Source: Lactobacillus sp. Sy-1 (GTDB taxonomy: Bacteria; Bacillota; Bacilli; Lactobacillales; Lactobacillaceae). From it: 64,000 nucleotides of DNA. The stretch is from the NCBI RefSeq assembly GCF_019303535.1, contig NZ_JACCIU010000001.1, positions 1,116,001 to 1,180,000 on the forward strand, written 5' to 3'. The translations under genes were made by a program, and so were the position numbers. Below the pieces are notes generated by a model, which worked only from the letters and a program-made list of their open reading frames with translations, made no database searches and had not been told where the DNA came from. Shown piece after piece: positions 15,001 through 30,000 of the stretch. Every line of letters begins with the position of its first letter. Position 1 is the first letter of the stretch.

Positions 15001-18000
15001 TGCCATAGAATTAGCATTAGATGCCCGATTAGCATTGGCATTCGCCCCACTCGCAGCATAGGAAGCAGCTGCACTAGCTGCACTGGCTGCACTAGTGGCA
15101 CTTGACGTAGCACTTGAAGTTCCAGCGTTGGCATTCGATGCAGCTGAGCTAGCGTCTGCACTTGCTGAGTTCAATGAGAGCATGACGTTAGAAGCAGAAT
15201 TCATGTCATTTATCGCTTGACTGGCAGCACTTTGTGCAATTGAAGTCAAAGTATTGGTATCCGAAGCAGCACTTTGCGCAATTGAAGCTTGTAGACTAGC
15301 GGTTGAAGCAGCAGCAACAGCTGTACTAACGTAAACAGCGGCACTGGCCATGCTTCCAGTCTTATAAGCAAAGCTGGCTTGAGTGTTCGCATTGCTAATT
15401 GCAACGATTGCACTAGAGATCGTTGCACTCGCATTCGTAATTACTCCAATTTGTGAAGTAACCGCAGCGGATGCACTTCCGGCAATGCTTCTTTGGCTAG
15501 CGGCATCGGAATTGTAGCTATTGATTGCAATAACGGCATTAGAGGCATAATTAGCAGCACTCTTGAACGTAGAATTACTTGGATCATTATTCAAGTAAGC
15601 ATTGATTGAGTTAGCAATTGCACTGGCATTAATAGCGTTTCCACTCACTACCGAAGCAGCGGAACTGGCAATACTGTAAGCCGAACTAGCAGCAGCACTA
15701 TTAGCAGTAGCAGTATTTGCCGCCGTAGAGGTGGCCCCAGATGCGGAACTAGCAGTCGATGAAGCGCCGCTTCCGGCATTATTCCCACTAGTTGCAGCAG
15801 CAGCAGCACTATTAGCGGTACTTACTGCACTACTAAAGTTGCTGATTTGAACCCCAATCTGACTAACATCATTAGCAGCCTTAGATGCAGCGGTACTAGC
15901 AATGTTAGTGTAGCTAAGGATTGCACTAGAGTTATTGATCATTACCTGAGCATTAGCACTGGCAGTTGAAGCCGCAGTACTAGCAGTAGCAGCGTAACTA
16001 TCCCCAGCAGTGGTACTTCCTGCTAGGTACGCAGAGTTCGCAGAGGCAACGTTCGTTGCAACCGCAACGGACGCACTTGAAATTGCAGAGCTAAGGGATC
16101 CATCTGATCCATGGATACTATTTGCAACTGAAGCAGCACTCGAGGCGATGGACTTTTGATCTTGTGCATCAGAGTTGAGAGCGCTAATTGCATTGTTAGC
16201 CGAACTAGCAGCACTCGCAGCACCAGTAATGATTGGGTTGTTAGAATTGCTTTGCGCCAAACTAGCAACACTCGTATTGATCGTATTGATGCTTGTAGCA
16301 TCAGAATCAGCAATTGAAGCATAGCTAGAAGCTAAACTAGCATAGGAGTTAGCTGAGCTAATATTCGCATTGTTCCCAGCCACGACACTTCCGGCAACTG
16401 AATTAGCTGAACTAGCCTTACTATTATTCGCACTCCCATTAGAGTTGGCTCCAGATGCTTGACTAGCAGCCGAACTAGCGGCCGTTGAGGCCCCTGATAA
16501 TACTACATAGGCAGATGAAGCATCCTTTTCAGCAGCAACTGCAACTGAAGCAGCTGAACTGGCAGTAATAACTGCAGTGGATGCAATTCCAGATTGCACT
16601 GCCGCATCGCTTTGGTAAGCAGCTAAATTAGCAGCGGCACTTGATGCCTGAGCGTTATAAACAGCTCCAGCAGTAGCATTCCCAGTGTTATATTCAGAAA
16701 CGGCTTGACTAGTAAGCGAGTTAACGGTAATTACCCCATTGCTGACGGCAACATTGTCACTCGCTGCCTTAGCGGCAGCAGCACTCGCAGCACTGGCAGC
16801 ACTTGAGGCAACTGTATTTGCACTAGCAGCAACTACGTTTGCAGAAGCAACCACTGCAGCAGCTGAAGTGGCCACCGAATTTGCACTAGAAACTAGCGTG
16901 TTAGTTGGATTAGCCGAAGCAATTGCGGCCGTCGAGGCAGCTTGGGCAACTGCTTGACTATTGTAATTACTAGTTAATGAAGCCGCAGAACTAGCGATTG
17001 AAGCATATGAGCTAGCAGACTGTGCATTCGTGTTAGTTTGACTAGCCATAATTGAGGTTGCACTAGCATAACTAGATGCAGAACTGTTCGTGTTAGAAGC
17101 ACTACTGGATCCAGCTGCAGAACCAGCTGCTGCTGAATTGGCAGCACTATTAGCACTGGATGCAACAGCACTAGCCGAAGCAGCATTACTACTGTCTGCA
17201 GAAGCCTGGTTAGCAGCGGAGCTAGCGATTGATGCATGGGAGCTCGCAGCACTGGCAGCACTCGAGGCGATTGCACTCGCACTTTGCGCAGCACTGGCAG
17301 CACTCGAGGCGATTGAAGCTTGCATCGAAGCCGTGGAACTATCCCCACTTTGAGCAGCAGCAGAAGCTGCGGCAGAAGCACTTGAGGCAATCACACTCGC
17401 ACTATTAGCATTACTGGTAGCAGAACTAGCGTTCTTACTATCATTAGCAGCATCAGAGGCCGCACTCGAGGCAGTCGATGCTTGTGAACTAGCGTCATTG
17501 GCAGCAGAACTAGCAGCACTGGCAGCCGACTTAGCAGTGGATGCAGCGGAACTGATCACTGCATTGCTTGGGTTAGCAGAAGCGGTCGCAGCAGCACTCG
17601 CAGCAGCAGTAGATGCCGAAGCAGCTGATTGCCCAGCGGAACTGGCATCATTACTTGCTGAAGTAGCAGCCGAAGCAGCTTGTGATGATGATGAACCCGC
17701 AGCAGAGCTACTAGTATTAGCCCCACTATCAGCGGAGGAAGCAACACTTGAATAACCACTAGCTTGACTAGCATAACTAGCAGCGGCACTGGCATTTGCA
17801 GCACTCTGGTATGCAGAGTTCGCAGCACTCGCTAATCCAGAAGCAACAACGGCTTCTGAACTTGCGGAATTACCGGCACTAACTGCAGATGCAGTTACTG
17901 AAGCAGCAACAGAGCTAGCGTTAACTGCATTATTAGCATTCTGAGAAGCTGCAGAAGCATATGCTGCTGCAGTGGAGTTCAAAGCACTCGCCTGTGAGTA

Positions 18001-21000
18001 GTTACCAGCTAAATTAGCGCTAGTAGCAGCACTCGCATTCGAATTAGCAACACTGGCGTTGAAACTTGCCAATGTGTTTTCACTATTAGCAACGGAAGCG
18101 GCAGAACTAACTACACTGTAAGCAGAACTAGCAGTTGCAGAGTAGCTATCAGTAGCAGTCTTGGCACTGGTTAAACCAGCGCTGGCACTGTTATAAACCG
18201 AGTTAGCAGTACTGATTGCAGAATTACTAGCGTTATTGCTTACGAATGCACTCATGGCAGAGCTCATGCCACTCGCATTGTTAGAATAGCTAGTAACAGC
18301 AGCATCAGCGGATGAAGCCACTGAATTAGCACTCGATGCAACCTTGGCATTAGCATTGGCACCACTAGCAGCACTGCTGGCAGTACTACTTGCGGATGAA
18401 GCCATACTACTTGCACTAGATGCAGCTGATGAGGCTCCTGAACCGGCATTCGATGCAGCTGAGCTAGCGTCTGCACTTGCTGAGTTTAATGACAGCATGA
18501 CGTTAGAAGCAGAATTCATGTCATTTACCGCTTGACTGGCAGCACTTTGTGCAATTGAAGTCAAAGTATTGGTATCCGAAGCAGCACTTTGCGCAATTGA
18601 GGCCTGTAGACTAGCGGTTGAAGCAGCAGCAACAGCTACACTAACGTAAACAGCGGCACTGGCCATACTTCCAGTCTTATAAGCAAAGCTGGCTTGAGTG
18701 TTCGCATTGCTAATTGCAACGATTGCACTGGAGATCGTTGCACTCGCATTCGTAATTACTCCAATTTGTGAAGTAACCGCAGCGGATGCACTTCCGGCAA
18801 TGCTTCTTTGGTTAGCGGCATCGGAACTGTAACTATTGATTGCAGTAACGGCGCTAGAGGCATAATTAGCAGCACTCTTGAACGTAGAATTGCTTGGATC
18901 ATTATTCAAGTAAGCATTGATTGAGTTAGCAATTGCACTGGCATTAATAGCGTTTCCACTCACTACCGAAGCAGCGGAACTGGCAATACTGTAAGCCGAA
19001 CTAGCAGCAGCACTATTAGCAGTAGCAGTATTTGCCGCCGTAGAGGTGGCTCCAGATGCGGAACTAGCAGTCGATGAAGCGCCGCTTCCGGCATTATTCC
19101 CGCTAGTTGCAGCAGCAGCAGCACTATTAGCGGTACTTACTGCACTACTAAAGTTGCTGATTTGAACCCCAATCTGACTAACATCATTAGCAGCCTTAGA
19201 TGCAGCGGTACTAGCAATGTTAGTGTAGCTAAGGATTGCACTAGAGTTATTGATCATTACCTGAGCATTAGCACTGGCAGTTGAAGCTGCAGTACTAGCA
19301 GTAGCAGCGTAACTATCCCCAGCAGTAGTACTTCCTGCTAGGTATGCAGAGTTCGCAGAGGCAACGTTCGTTGCAACCGCAACGGACGCACTTGAAATTG
19401 CAGAGCTAAGGGATCCATCTGAACCATGGATACTATTCGCAACTGAAGCAGCACTTGAGGCGATGGACTTTTGATCTTGTGCATCAGAGTTGAGAGCGCT
19501 AATTGCATTGTTAGCCGAACTAGCAACACTGGCAGCACCAGTAATGATTGGATTGTTAGAATTGCTTTGCGCTAAACTAGCAACACTCGTATTGATCGTA
19601 TTGATGCTTGTAGCATCAGAATCAGCAATTGAAGCATAGCTAGAAGCTAAACTAGCATAGGAGTTAGCTGAACTAATATTCGCATTGTTCCCAGCCACGA
19701 CACTTCCGGCAACTGAATTAGCTGAACTAGCCTTACTATTATTCGCACTCCCATTAGAGTTGGCTCCAGATGCTTGACTAGCAGCCGAACTAGCGGCCGT
19801 TGAGGCCCCTGATAATACTACATAGGCAGATGAAGCATCCTTTTCAGCAGCAACTGCAACTGAAGCAGCTGAACTGGCAGTAATAACTGCAGTGGATGCA
19901 ATTCCAGATTGCACTGCCGCATCGCTTTGGTAAGCAGCTAAATTAGCAGCGGCACTTGATGCCTGAGCGTTATAAACAGCTCCAGCAGTAGCATTCCCAG
20001 TGTTATATTCAGAAACGGCTTGACTAGTAAGCGAGTTAACGGTAATTACCCCATTGCTGACGGCAACATTGTCACTCGCTGCCTTAGCGGCAGCAGCACT
20101 CGCAGCACTGGCAGCACTTGAGGCAACTGTATTTGCACTAGCAGCAACTACATTTGCAGAAGCAACCACTGCAGCAGCTGAAGTGGCCACCGAATTTGCA
20201 CTAGAAACTAGCGTGTTAGTTGGATTAGCCGAAGCAATTGCGGCCGTCGAGGCAGCTTGGGCAACTGCTTGACTATTGTAATTACTAGTTAATGAAGCCG
20301 CAGAACTAGCGATTGACGCATATGAGCTAGCAGACTGTGCATTCGTGTTAGTTTGACTAGCCATAATTGAGGTTGCACTAGCATAACTAGATGCAGAACT
20401 GTTCGTGTTAGAAGCACTACTGGATCCAGCTGCAGAACCAGCTGCTGCTGAATTGGCAGCACTATTAGCACTGGATGCAACAGCACTAGCCGAAGCAGCA
20501 TTACTACTGTCTGCAGAAGCCTGGTTAGCAGCGGAGCTAGCGATTGATGCATGGGAACTCGCAGCACTGGCAGCACTCGAGGCGATTGCACTCGCACTTT
20601 GCGCAGCACTGGCCGCACTCGAGGCGATTGAAGCTTGCGTCGAAGCCGCGGAACTATCCCCACTTTGAGCAGCAGTAGAAGCTGCGGCAGAAGCACTTGA
20701 GGCAATCACACTCGCACTATTAGCATTACTGGTAGCAGAACTAGCGTTCTTACTATCATTAGCAGCATCAGAGGCTGCACTTGAGGCAGTCGATGCTTGT
20801 GAACTAGCGTCATTGGCAGCGGAACTAGCAGCACTGGCAGCCGACTTAGCAGTGGATGCAGCGGAACTGATCACTGCATTGCTTGGGTTAGCAGAAGCGG
20901 TCGCAGCAGCACTCGCAGCAGCAGTAGATGCCGAAGCAGCAGATTGCCCAGCGGAACTGGCATCATTACTTGCTGAAGTAGCAGCCGAAGCAGCTTGTGA

Positions 21001-24000
21001 TGATGATGAACCCGCAGCAGAGCTACTAGTATTAGCCCCACTATCAGCGGAGGAAGCAACACTTGAATAACCACTAGCTTGACTAGCATAACTAGCAGCG
21101 GCACTGGCATTTGCAGCACTCTGGTATGCAGAGTTCGCAGCACTCGCTAATCCAGAAGCAACAACGGCTTCTGAACTTGCGGAATTACCGGCACTGACTG
21201 CAGATGCCGTTACTGAAGCAGCAACAGAGCTAGCGTTAACTGCATTATTAGCATTCTGAGAAGCTGCAGAAGCATATGCTGCTGCAGTGGAGTTCAAAGC
21301 ACTCGCCTGTGAGTAGTTACCAGCTAAATTAGCGCTAGTAGCAGCACTCGCATTCGAGTTAGCAACACTGGCGTTGAAACTTGCCAATGTGTTTTCACTA
21401 TTAGCAACGGAAGCGGCAGAACTAACTACACTGTAAGCAGAACTAGCAGTTGCAGAGTAGCTATCAGTAGCAGTCTTGGCACTGGTTAAACCAGCGCTGG
21501 CACTGTTATAAACCGAGTTAGCAGTACTGATTGCAGAATTACTAGCGTTATTGCTTACGAATGCACTCATGGTAGAGTTCATGCCACTCGCATTGTTAGA
21601 GTAGCTAGTAACGGCAGCATCAGCGGATGAAGCCACTGAATTAGCACTCGATGCAACCTTGGCATTAGCATTGGCACCACTAGCAGCACTGCTGGCAGTA
21701 CTACTTGCGGATGAAGCCATACTACTTGCACTAGATGCAGCTGATGAGGCTCCTGAACCGGCATTCGATGCAGCTGAACTAGCGTCTGCACTTGCTGAGT
21801 TCAATGAAAGCATGACGTTAGAAGCAGAATTCATGTCATTTACCGCTTGACTAGCAGCACTTTGTGCAATTGAAGTCAAAGTATTGGTATCTGAAGCAGC
21901 ACTTTGCGCAATTGAGGCCTGTAGACTAGCGGTTGAAGCAGCAGCAACAGCTGCACTAACGTAAACAGCGGCACTGGCCATACTCCCAGTCTTATAAGCA
22001 AAGCTGGCTTGAGTGTTCGCATTGCTAATTGCAACGATTGCACTGGAGATCGTTGCACTCGCATTCGTAATTACCCCAATTTGTGAAGTAACCGCAGCGG
22101 ATGCACTTCCGGCAATGCTTCTTTGGCTAGCGGCATCGGAATTGTAACTATTGATTGCAATGACGGCATTAGAGGCATAATTATCAGCACTCTTGAACGT
22201 AGAATTACTTGGATCATTATTCAAGTAAGCATTGATTGAGTTAGCAATTGCACTAGCATTAATAGCGTTTCCACTCACTACCGAAGCAGCGGAACTGGCA
22301 ATACTGTAAGCCGAACTAGCAGCAGCACTATTAGCAGTAGCAGTATTTGCCGCCGTAGAGGTGGCCCCAGATGCGGAACTAGCAGTCGATGAAGCGCCGC
22401 TTCCGGCATTATTCCCGCTAGTTGCAGCAGCAGCAGCACTATTAGCGGTACTTACTGCACTACTAAAGTTGCTGATTTGAACCCCAATCTGACTAACATC
22501 ATTAGCAGCCTTAGATGCAGCGGTACTAGCAATGTTAGTGTAGCTAAGGATTGCACTAGAGTTATTGATCATTACCTGAGCATTAGCACTGGCAGTTGAA
22601 GCCGCAGTACTAGCAGTAGCAGCGTAACTATCCCCAGCAGTAGTACTTCCTGCTAGGTATGCAGAGTTCGCAGAGGCAACGTTCGTTGCAACCGCAACGG
22701 ACGCACTTGAAATTGCGGAACTAAGAACTCCATCTGATCCATGGATACTATTTGCAACTGAAGCAGCACTCGAGGCGATGGACTTTTGATCTTGTGCATC
22801 AGAGTTGAGAGCGCTAATTGCATTGTTAGCCGAACTAGCAGCACTGGCAGCGCCAGTAATGATTGGGTTGTTAGAATTGCTTTGCGCCAAACTAGCAACA
22901 CTCGTATTGATCGTATTGATGCTTGTAGCATCAGAATCAGCAATTGAAGCATAGCTAGAAGCTAAACTAGCATAGGAGTTAGCTAAGCTAATATTCGCAT
23001 TGTTCCCAGCCACGACGCTCCCGGCAACTGAATTAGCTGAACTAGCCTTACTATTATTCGCACTCCCATTAGAGTTGGCCCCAGAAGCTTGACTAGCAGC
23101 CGAACTAGCGGCCGTTGAGGCCCCTGATAATACTACATAGGCAGATGAAGCATCCTTTTCAGCAGCAACTGCAACTGAAGCAGCTGAACTGGCAGTAATA
23201 ACTGCAGTGGATGCAATTCCAGATTGCACTGCCGCATCGCTTTGGTAAGCAGCTAAATTAGCAGCGGCACTTGATGCCTGAGCGTTATAAACAGCTCCAG
23301 CAGTAGCATTCCCAGTGTTATATTCAGAAACGGCTTGACTAGTAAGCGAGTTAACGGTAATTACCCCATTGCTGACGGCAATATTGTCACTTGCTGCCTT
23401 AGCGGCAGCAGCACTCGCAGCACTGGCAGCACTTGAGGCAACTGTATTTGCACTAGCAGCAACTACGTTTGCAGAAGCAACCACTGCAGCAGCTGAAGTG
23501 GCCACCGAATTTGCACTAGAAACTAGCGTGTTGGTTGGATTAGCCGAAGCAATTGCGGCCGTCGAGGCAGCTTGGGCAACTGCTTGACTATTGTAATTAC
23601 TAGTTAATGAAGCCGCAGAACTAGCGATTGACGCATATGAGCTAGCAGACTGTGCATTCGTGTTAGTTTGACTAGCCATAATTGAGGTTGCACTAGCATA
23701 ACTAGATGCAGAACTGTTCGTGTTAGAAGCACTACTGGATCCAGCTGCAGAACCAGCTGCTGCTGAATTGGCAGCACTATTAGCACTGGATGCAACAGCA
23801 CTAGCCGAAGCAGCATTACTACTGTCTGCAGAAGCCTGGTTAGCAGCGGAGCTAGCGATTGATGCATGGGAGCTCGCAGCACTGGCCGCACTCGAGGCGA
23901 TTGCACTCGCACTTTGCGCAGCACTGGCCGCACTCGAGGCGATTGAAGCTTGCGTCGAAGCCGCGGAACTATCCCCACTTTGAGCAGCAGCAGAAGCTGC

Positions 24001-27000
24001 GGCAGAAGCACTTGAGGCAATCACACTCGCACTATTAGCATTACTGGTAGCAGAACTAGCGTTCTTACTATCATTAGCAGCAGCAGAGGCCGCACTCGAG
24101 GCAGTCGATGCTTGTGAACTAGCGTCATTGGCAGCGGAACTAGCAGCACTGGCAGCCGACTTAGCAGTGGATGCAGCGGAACTGATCACTGCATTGCTTG
24201 GGTTAGCAGAAGCGGTCGCAGCAGCACTCGCAGCAGCAGTAGATGCCGAAGCAGCTGATTGCCCAGCGGAACTAGCATCATTACTTGCTGAAGTAGCAGC
24301 CGAAGCAGCTTGTGATGATGATGAACCCGCAGCAGAGCTACTAGTGTTAGCCCCACTATCAGCGGAGGAAGCAACGCTTGAATAACCACTAGCTTGACTA
24401 GCATAACTAGCAGCGGCACTGGCATTTGCAGCACTCTGGTATGCAGAGTTCGCAGCACTCGCTAATCCAGAAGCAACAACGGCTTCTGAACTTGCGGAAT
24501 TACCGGCACTGACTGCAGATGCAGTTACTGAAGCAGCAACAGAGCTAGCGTTAACTGCATTAGAAGCGTTTTGTACAGCAAGTGATGCAGCTGATGATGC
24601 AGTGGAATTCAAAGCAGTTGCTTGTGCAAAGTTACCAGCTGAAGTAGCACTAGCAGCAGCACTAGCGTTCGAACTAGCAACACTGGCGTTAAAACTTGCC
24701 AATGTGTTTTCACTATTAGCAACGGAAGCGGCAGAACTAACTACACTGTAAGCAGAACTAGCAGTTGCAGAGTAGCTATCAGTAGCAGTCTTGGCACTGG
24801 TTAAACCAGCGCTGGCACTGTTATAAACCGAGTTAGCAGTACTGATTGCAGAATTACTAGCGTTATTGCTTACGAATGCACTCATGGCAGAGCTCATGCC
24901 ACTCGCATTGTTAGAATAGCTAGTAACAGCAGCATCAGCGGATGAAGCCACTGAATTAGCACTCGATGCAACCTTGGCATTAGCATTGGCACCACTAGCA
25001 GCACTGCTGGCAGTACTACTTGCGGATGAAGCCGTACTACTTGCACTAGATGCAGCTGAGGCAGTCCCTGAACCAGCATTCGATGCAGCCGATGAAGCCC
25101 CAGATGCAGCTGAGTTCATTGAAACAAGGACATTGGATGCACTAGCTAAATCGTTCTTAGCATTCGACGCAGCAATGGAAGCTGTTGAAGCCCAGCTAGC
25201 AACGTTACTTGCAGCACTAGTAGCAATCACAGCAACGGAACTAGCAGTATTAGCATAACTAACTGCATTACTGGTATAGATGGATCCACCAATGGTATCA
25301 CCAGTATTATATGCATTAATAGCTTCACTGTAGTAACTATTAGCACTAGCTACAGCTCCATTAACAGTTGCGCTCGCAGAGGTAATTAATACTACTTGTG
25401 AAGTCCCTGCAGCAGAAGCAGCAGATGCAATGCTATTTTGTAATGAAGCATCAGCACTAAAACTATTAACAGCAGTAATGGCACTAGAAGCAACTGATGC
25501 AGCGCTCTTAAATGTTGAATTAGTTGGGTCATTATTAAAGTAACTGTTAATGGAATTAGCAATAGAACTAGCAGAAGCAGCATTGGTTGTCATTGCTCCG
25601 GATACTGAACTTGTGACGCTGTAAGCAGAGTTGATAATACTGTCATTAGTAGTTGCGGTTGATGCAGCGATACTAGTAGCAGATGAAGCAGAGGAAGCCT
25701 GACTACTTGCACTCGATCCGGCACTCCCCCCACTTTGTGCAGCGGAGTTTGTGGAACTAGCAGCACTAGCAGCACTATTGAAGGCATTGATCTGAACGCC
25801 CATTTGTTGCACATCTTGAGCCGCCTTTGAAGCTGCGGTACTTGCAAGATTAGTGTAACTAAGGATGGCACTGGAATTATTGAGCATTAATTGGGCAGTC
25901 GCACTTGCAGTCGATGCAGCAGTACTGGCAGCGGAAGCAAAGTTATCCCCATCGCTGGTACTACCAGCAAGGTAAGCAGAGTTAGCCGAAGCAACGTTAT
26001 TGGAAACGGCAATGGAAGCCGAAGAAATTACAGTACTCAAGGAACCGTCAGAAGCACTGTGAATTGAGTTGGCAACACTAGCGGCACTGGATGCGGCACT
26101 CTTTTGTAATTGCGCATCGGTATTAAGCGATGCAATTGCAGAACTAGCTGAACTGGCAGAAACAGCATAGCTAGCAAGCGAAGCATTTGAAGTGTTCGCA
26201 CTTACTAGGGCTGCGATACTTCCATTGACCGTTGCAACACTACTATTGTTAGAAGCAGCTAAACTGGCTGATGAAGATGCATTCGAAGCATAAGAATTTG
26301 CTAAACTAGCATTCGTCCCGTTTGCAGAAACCACACTCCCAGCAACTGAATTAGCATTACTAGCGGTACTATTATTGTTACTACCATTCGAATTTGCACC
26401 AGATGCTTGGTTAGCAGCTGAATTAGCAGCACTAATAGCACTAGCAGCAACACTCGCAGCTGAAGAAGCTACGGCTTGATCAGAAATAGCAGCACTAGCA
26501 GCACTGGATGCAATGATAGTTGCACTGGAGGCAGCAATCACGGCATTCGAAGCGGCCGTAGATAATGCGGCCATCCCAGAAGCAGTTGCAGATGCCTGCG
26601 AAGCAAAGATTGATCCATTATTAACATCACCAATAGTGTAGTAGCTATTAGCAACACTTACCAAACTATTAACGTTACTGGTAGCCACACTCGCAGCTGT
26701 TGAAGCAGCAATCGCACTGGCGGCAGCACTAGATGCATTTACGTAGGCACTATTAGCGGCAGCTGATTGATTATTAGCATCAACCAGCGCATTGGATGCG
26801 GCAACAGAAGCAGCGTTCACTAACTTAGCTTGAGCTTGCACGATTTGGTTCTGCCCATTAGCAGAAGCCAAGCTTTTGGCAGCGGTCGCATTGCTAGTTA
26901 CTTGCGTATTAAAGTTACTTGTGGCAACAGCAGCGGAACTAGCTTGAGAAGCGTAGAACGATGCTGAGTTTGCGTATGATTTCGCGGTACTGGTACTAAG

Positions 27001-30000
27001 GCTCGTTGCAGAGTTATAACTACTTGCTTCACTAGAGGTTCCAGAAGTGGCACTAGATGCACCACTTCCAGCAGAAGCATTTGAACTAGCGGCACTATTA
27101 GCACTGGATGCAATGCTAGATGCAGAACTAGCGGCACTATTAGCACTGGATGCCGTACTGTTAGCAGAACTGGCATCATTAGCGTATGAATCCGCAGCCG
27201 ACTTAGCAGCGGCGGCAGCACTGGCAGCGTTAGAGGCATCATTAGCGGCAGAACTAGCGATTGAGCGAGCAGTACTTGCAGCAGAGCTGTTTCCGGATTG
27301 CGCAGCCGTGGAGGCAGCGCTAGCAGCACTAGATGCAATGCTATTAGCTGTTGATCCAGCAGCAGCTGCTGAGGTAGCACTGTTGCTTTGCACAATGGCA
27401 TTCGATGAATCAGAAGCCGCCTGCTGATTGGCAGAACTAGCAACGGAAGCAGCAGAAGAAGCCATCGATGCTGCAGTAGCGGCACTAGATGCTAATGATT
27501 GAACTGCAGAATTGCTCTTATTAGCATTAGCGGTTGATTGTGCAGCGGCAGCACTGGCAGCAGCTGTGCTAGCAGTAGCACTAGCGCTTGCGGCATTATT
27601 AGATGCTGAAGTAGCGTTGTTACTTGCTGCACTAGCATCCTTTTGAACTGCAGCACTATCACTTTGCGCATTGCCATTATAACTAGATGCTTGGCTAGCA
27701 TAACTAGAAGCAGCAGTAGCATCACTAGCAGCCTGTGCAGAAATAAGTGCTGCGGAGACTGCTGATAATGCTTGATTAGCATTACTTTGGTCAGCGATTG
27801 CCTGCTTAGCAGCATTGGATGCAACAGTTCTCGCAGAACTAGCAATTGATGATTGAGCAACAACATCATTTGCTTGGTCGGACATCGCTAATGACGTATT
27901 AGATGCTGTTGTAGCATATGAATTCCCTAAACTAACGTTTCCTGCCTGATATGCACTGTTGGCAGAAGCAACCGCATTTGAAACCTTGACATAATTAGAG
28001 GAAGCGGCTGAAGCATCACGACTTGCTTGTGCAGCTGCTGCTGAAGCAACTACTGCAGCACTGTTAGCAGTCGAGGACTGGATAACTGCATCTGAGGATG
28101 CCGAAGATGCAACACTGGATGCAGAGGTAGCAGTTGAACTAGCAGCACTAATAATGGCATTACTTGAATTAGAATTTGCTAATGATGCAACTGCATTCGA
28201 AATGCTCATTACAGATTGATTCAATCCGCTAGTAGCAACCGCAGCTGAACTAGCTGAAGCCGCAAAATTAGCAGCATCATTTGCATTATTAGTGACACTT
28301 GTAGCGGTATTGGAAATAGAATTATTTTCAGTGGAAGCAGAGCTGTTAGTTGAATTAGCTGAATTTTGCCCATTACTTGCAGCACTACTGTTACCATTAG
28401 CGGCAGAACTAGCGCTTTGTGCTGTACTATCAGCTGAACTGGCAGTTCCAGAAGCATTGGATGCAACACTATTGGCAGAGCTTGCATCATTAGCAGCATT
28501 GGATGCAATTGAAAAGGCAAAACTAGCAATACTTGCAAAGTTGGATGCCTCAGAAGCAGCAACACTAGCAACACTCCGTGCAGAACTTGCAGTCGCACTA
28601 TCGCCACTACTTGCAACGCTAGATGCAACAGAGGCTGCAGAGGTAGCAACAGAAGTAGCACTACTTGCATTTGATGATGCATTAAGTGCCACCCCACTTT
28701 GTGAGTTCGCAATTGAACTATCTTGATAGGCCTTATTCCGAGCTGAATTAGCAACAGATGCGGCACTACTTGCAACAGAAGCAGCACTACTTGCAACATT
28801 TGCATAAGATACCAATGTTGAATTATTAGGTTGAGCCATTGCAGAATTATTCAACGAATTAGCAATTGCAGAAGCATCGGCTGCACTATTGTTAGCAGAT
28901 ACAGCAGTACTGGAAGCAGCATTATAGTATCCACTAGTAGCGCTAGAAACACTATTAGCTAAACTACTAGCAGAATGAGCATTATTTGAATAACTAGATG
29001 CGTTGTTAGCATAAGATGATGCTAAGATTGCATCACTAATGGCAGCACTGGCCGCACTAATAATGTTAAGTTCAGACGTAATGGAACCAGCAATTACAGA
29101 AGCGGAATTCTGATCATTAATTGCGGCAGATGCATATCCAGACGCAGATGAAGCAACCCTGTTAATAGCGGTATTAGAATTTCTTAATGGATCTAAGAAA
29201 TTAGCTGTGGCAGAAGCAATTGATGCCACCAAAGAATTATAGCTAGTTACCTGTGGAATATTACCAACTGAAGCTGCACTTTGGGCTAGTGCGTAGTATG
29301 AACTAGCATAAGAAGCATAATTAGAAATCATAGCAACTCTAGATGATGCTCCAGAAACATATCCAGAAGCAGTTGCTACCGCTTGGCTTGCTAAAGTAAC
29401 TTGATTAGAAGCATCTGTACTAAGCGAAGCTAATTGTGAATTTAGAGAATTAATTGCAGTAGAAGCAGAATTAATTACTGAATTACTGCTATTATTTGAA
29501 TTGCTTGCATAACTACTAGCTAATGCAGCTGAACTAACCCCAGCATTTGAGTAATTAGATACCGCAGTAGAAGCTGAACTAGCCACACTATAGTAGTTAA
29601 TAATAGAATTATTTTGATTAATAATCCCATTATTAATATCAGAAGCATTCGCAGAAGCAACTGCAATTGAATTGTTTTGGGAACTAGCAGTACTATTATT
29701 CGCAGTTGAAGATGCATTTTGACTATCAACAATCGCTTGTGAATATGCTGAATTGACTACTGAATAAGCAGAACTAGCTACACTAGCATCACTATTAGCT
29801 CTAGAATATGCACTAACTGCAGATGAAGCAAAATCATTAGCACTATTACTTTGTTGAATAGCACTTTGCAGATACGAGTCAGCCGCATTAGAATAGCTAG
29901 CAACAGCACTACTATAAGTATTAACATCATCTTGATTTCCAGCGGTATATGCTGAACTAGCAGCTGCAGAGGCACTAGATGCAGATGCTGCTGCTGCAGA

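Larger units (their letters stand above)
4744..24636 (-). repeat. Six consecutive 5-repeat super-units (3315 bp, 1105 aa)
   Basis: The AGNYSQAS-type repeat returns at Gly codons 4743, 8058, 11373, 14691, 18006, 21321 and 24636 (in the last the following residues differ). The steps are 3315, 3315, 3318, 3315, 3315 and 3315 bp. Between these points four other repeat types occur in constant order: YxAGN(x)SAGS, YLAG(N/S), Y(T/N)(N/T)G(D/N), and (N/S)GDxS. Each super-unit is therefore five specific 221-residue repeats. A further unit of this type is at 106-3420, and a diverged one at 24637-27942 (3306 bp). Confidence 0.85.
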
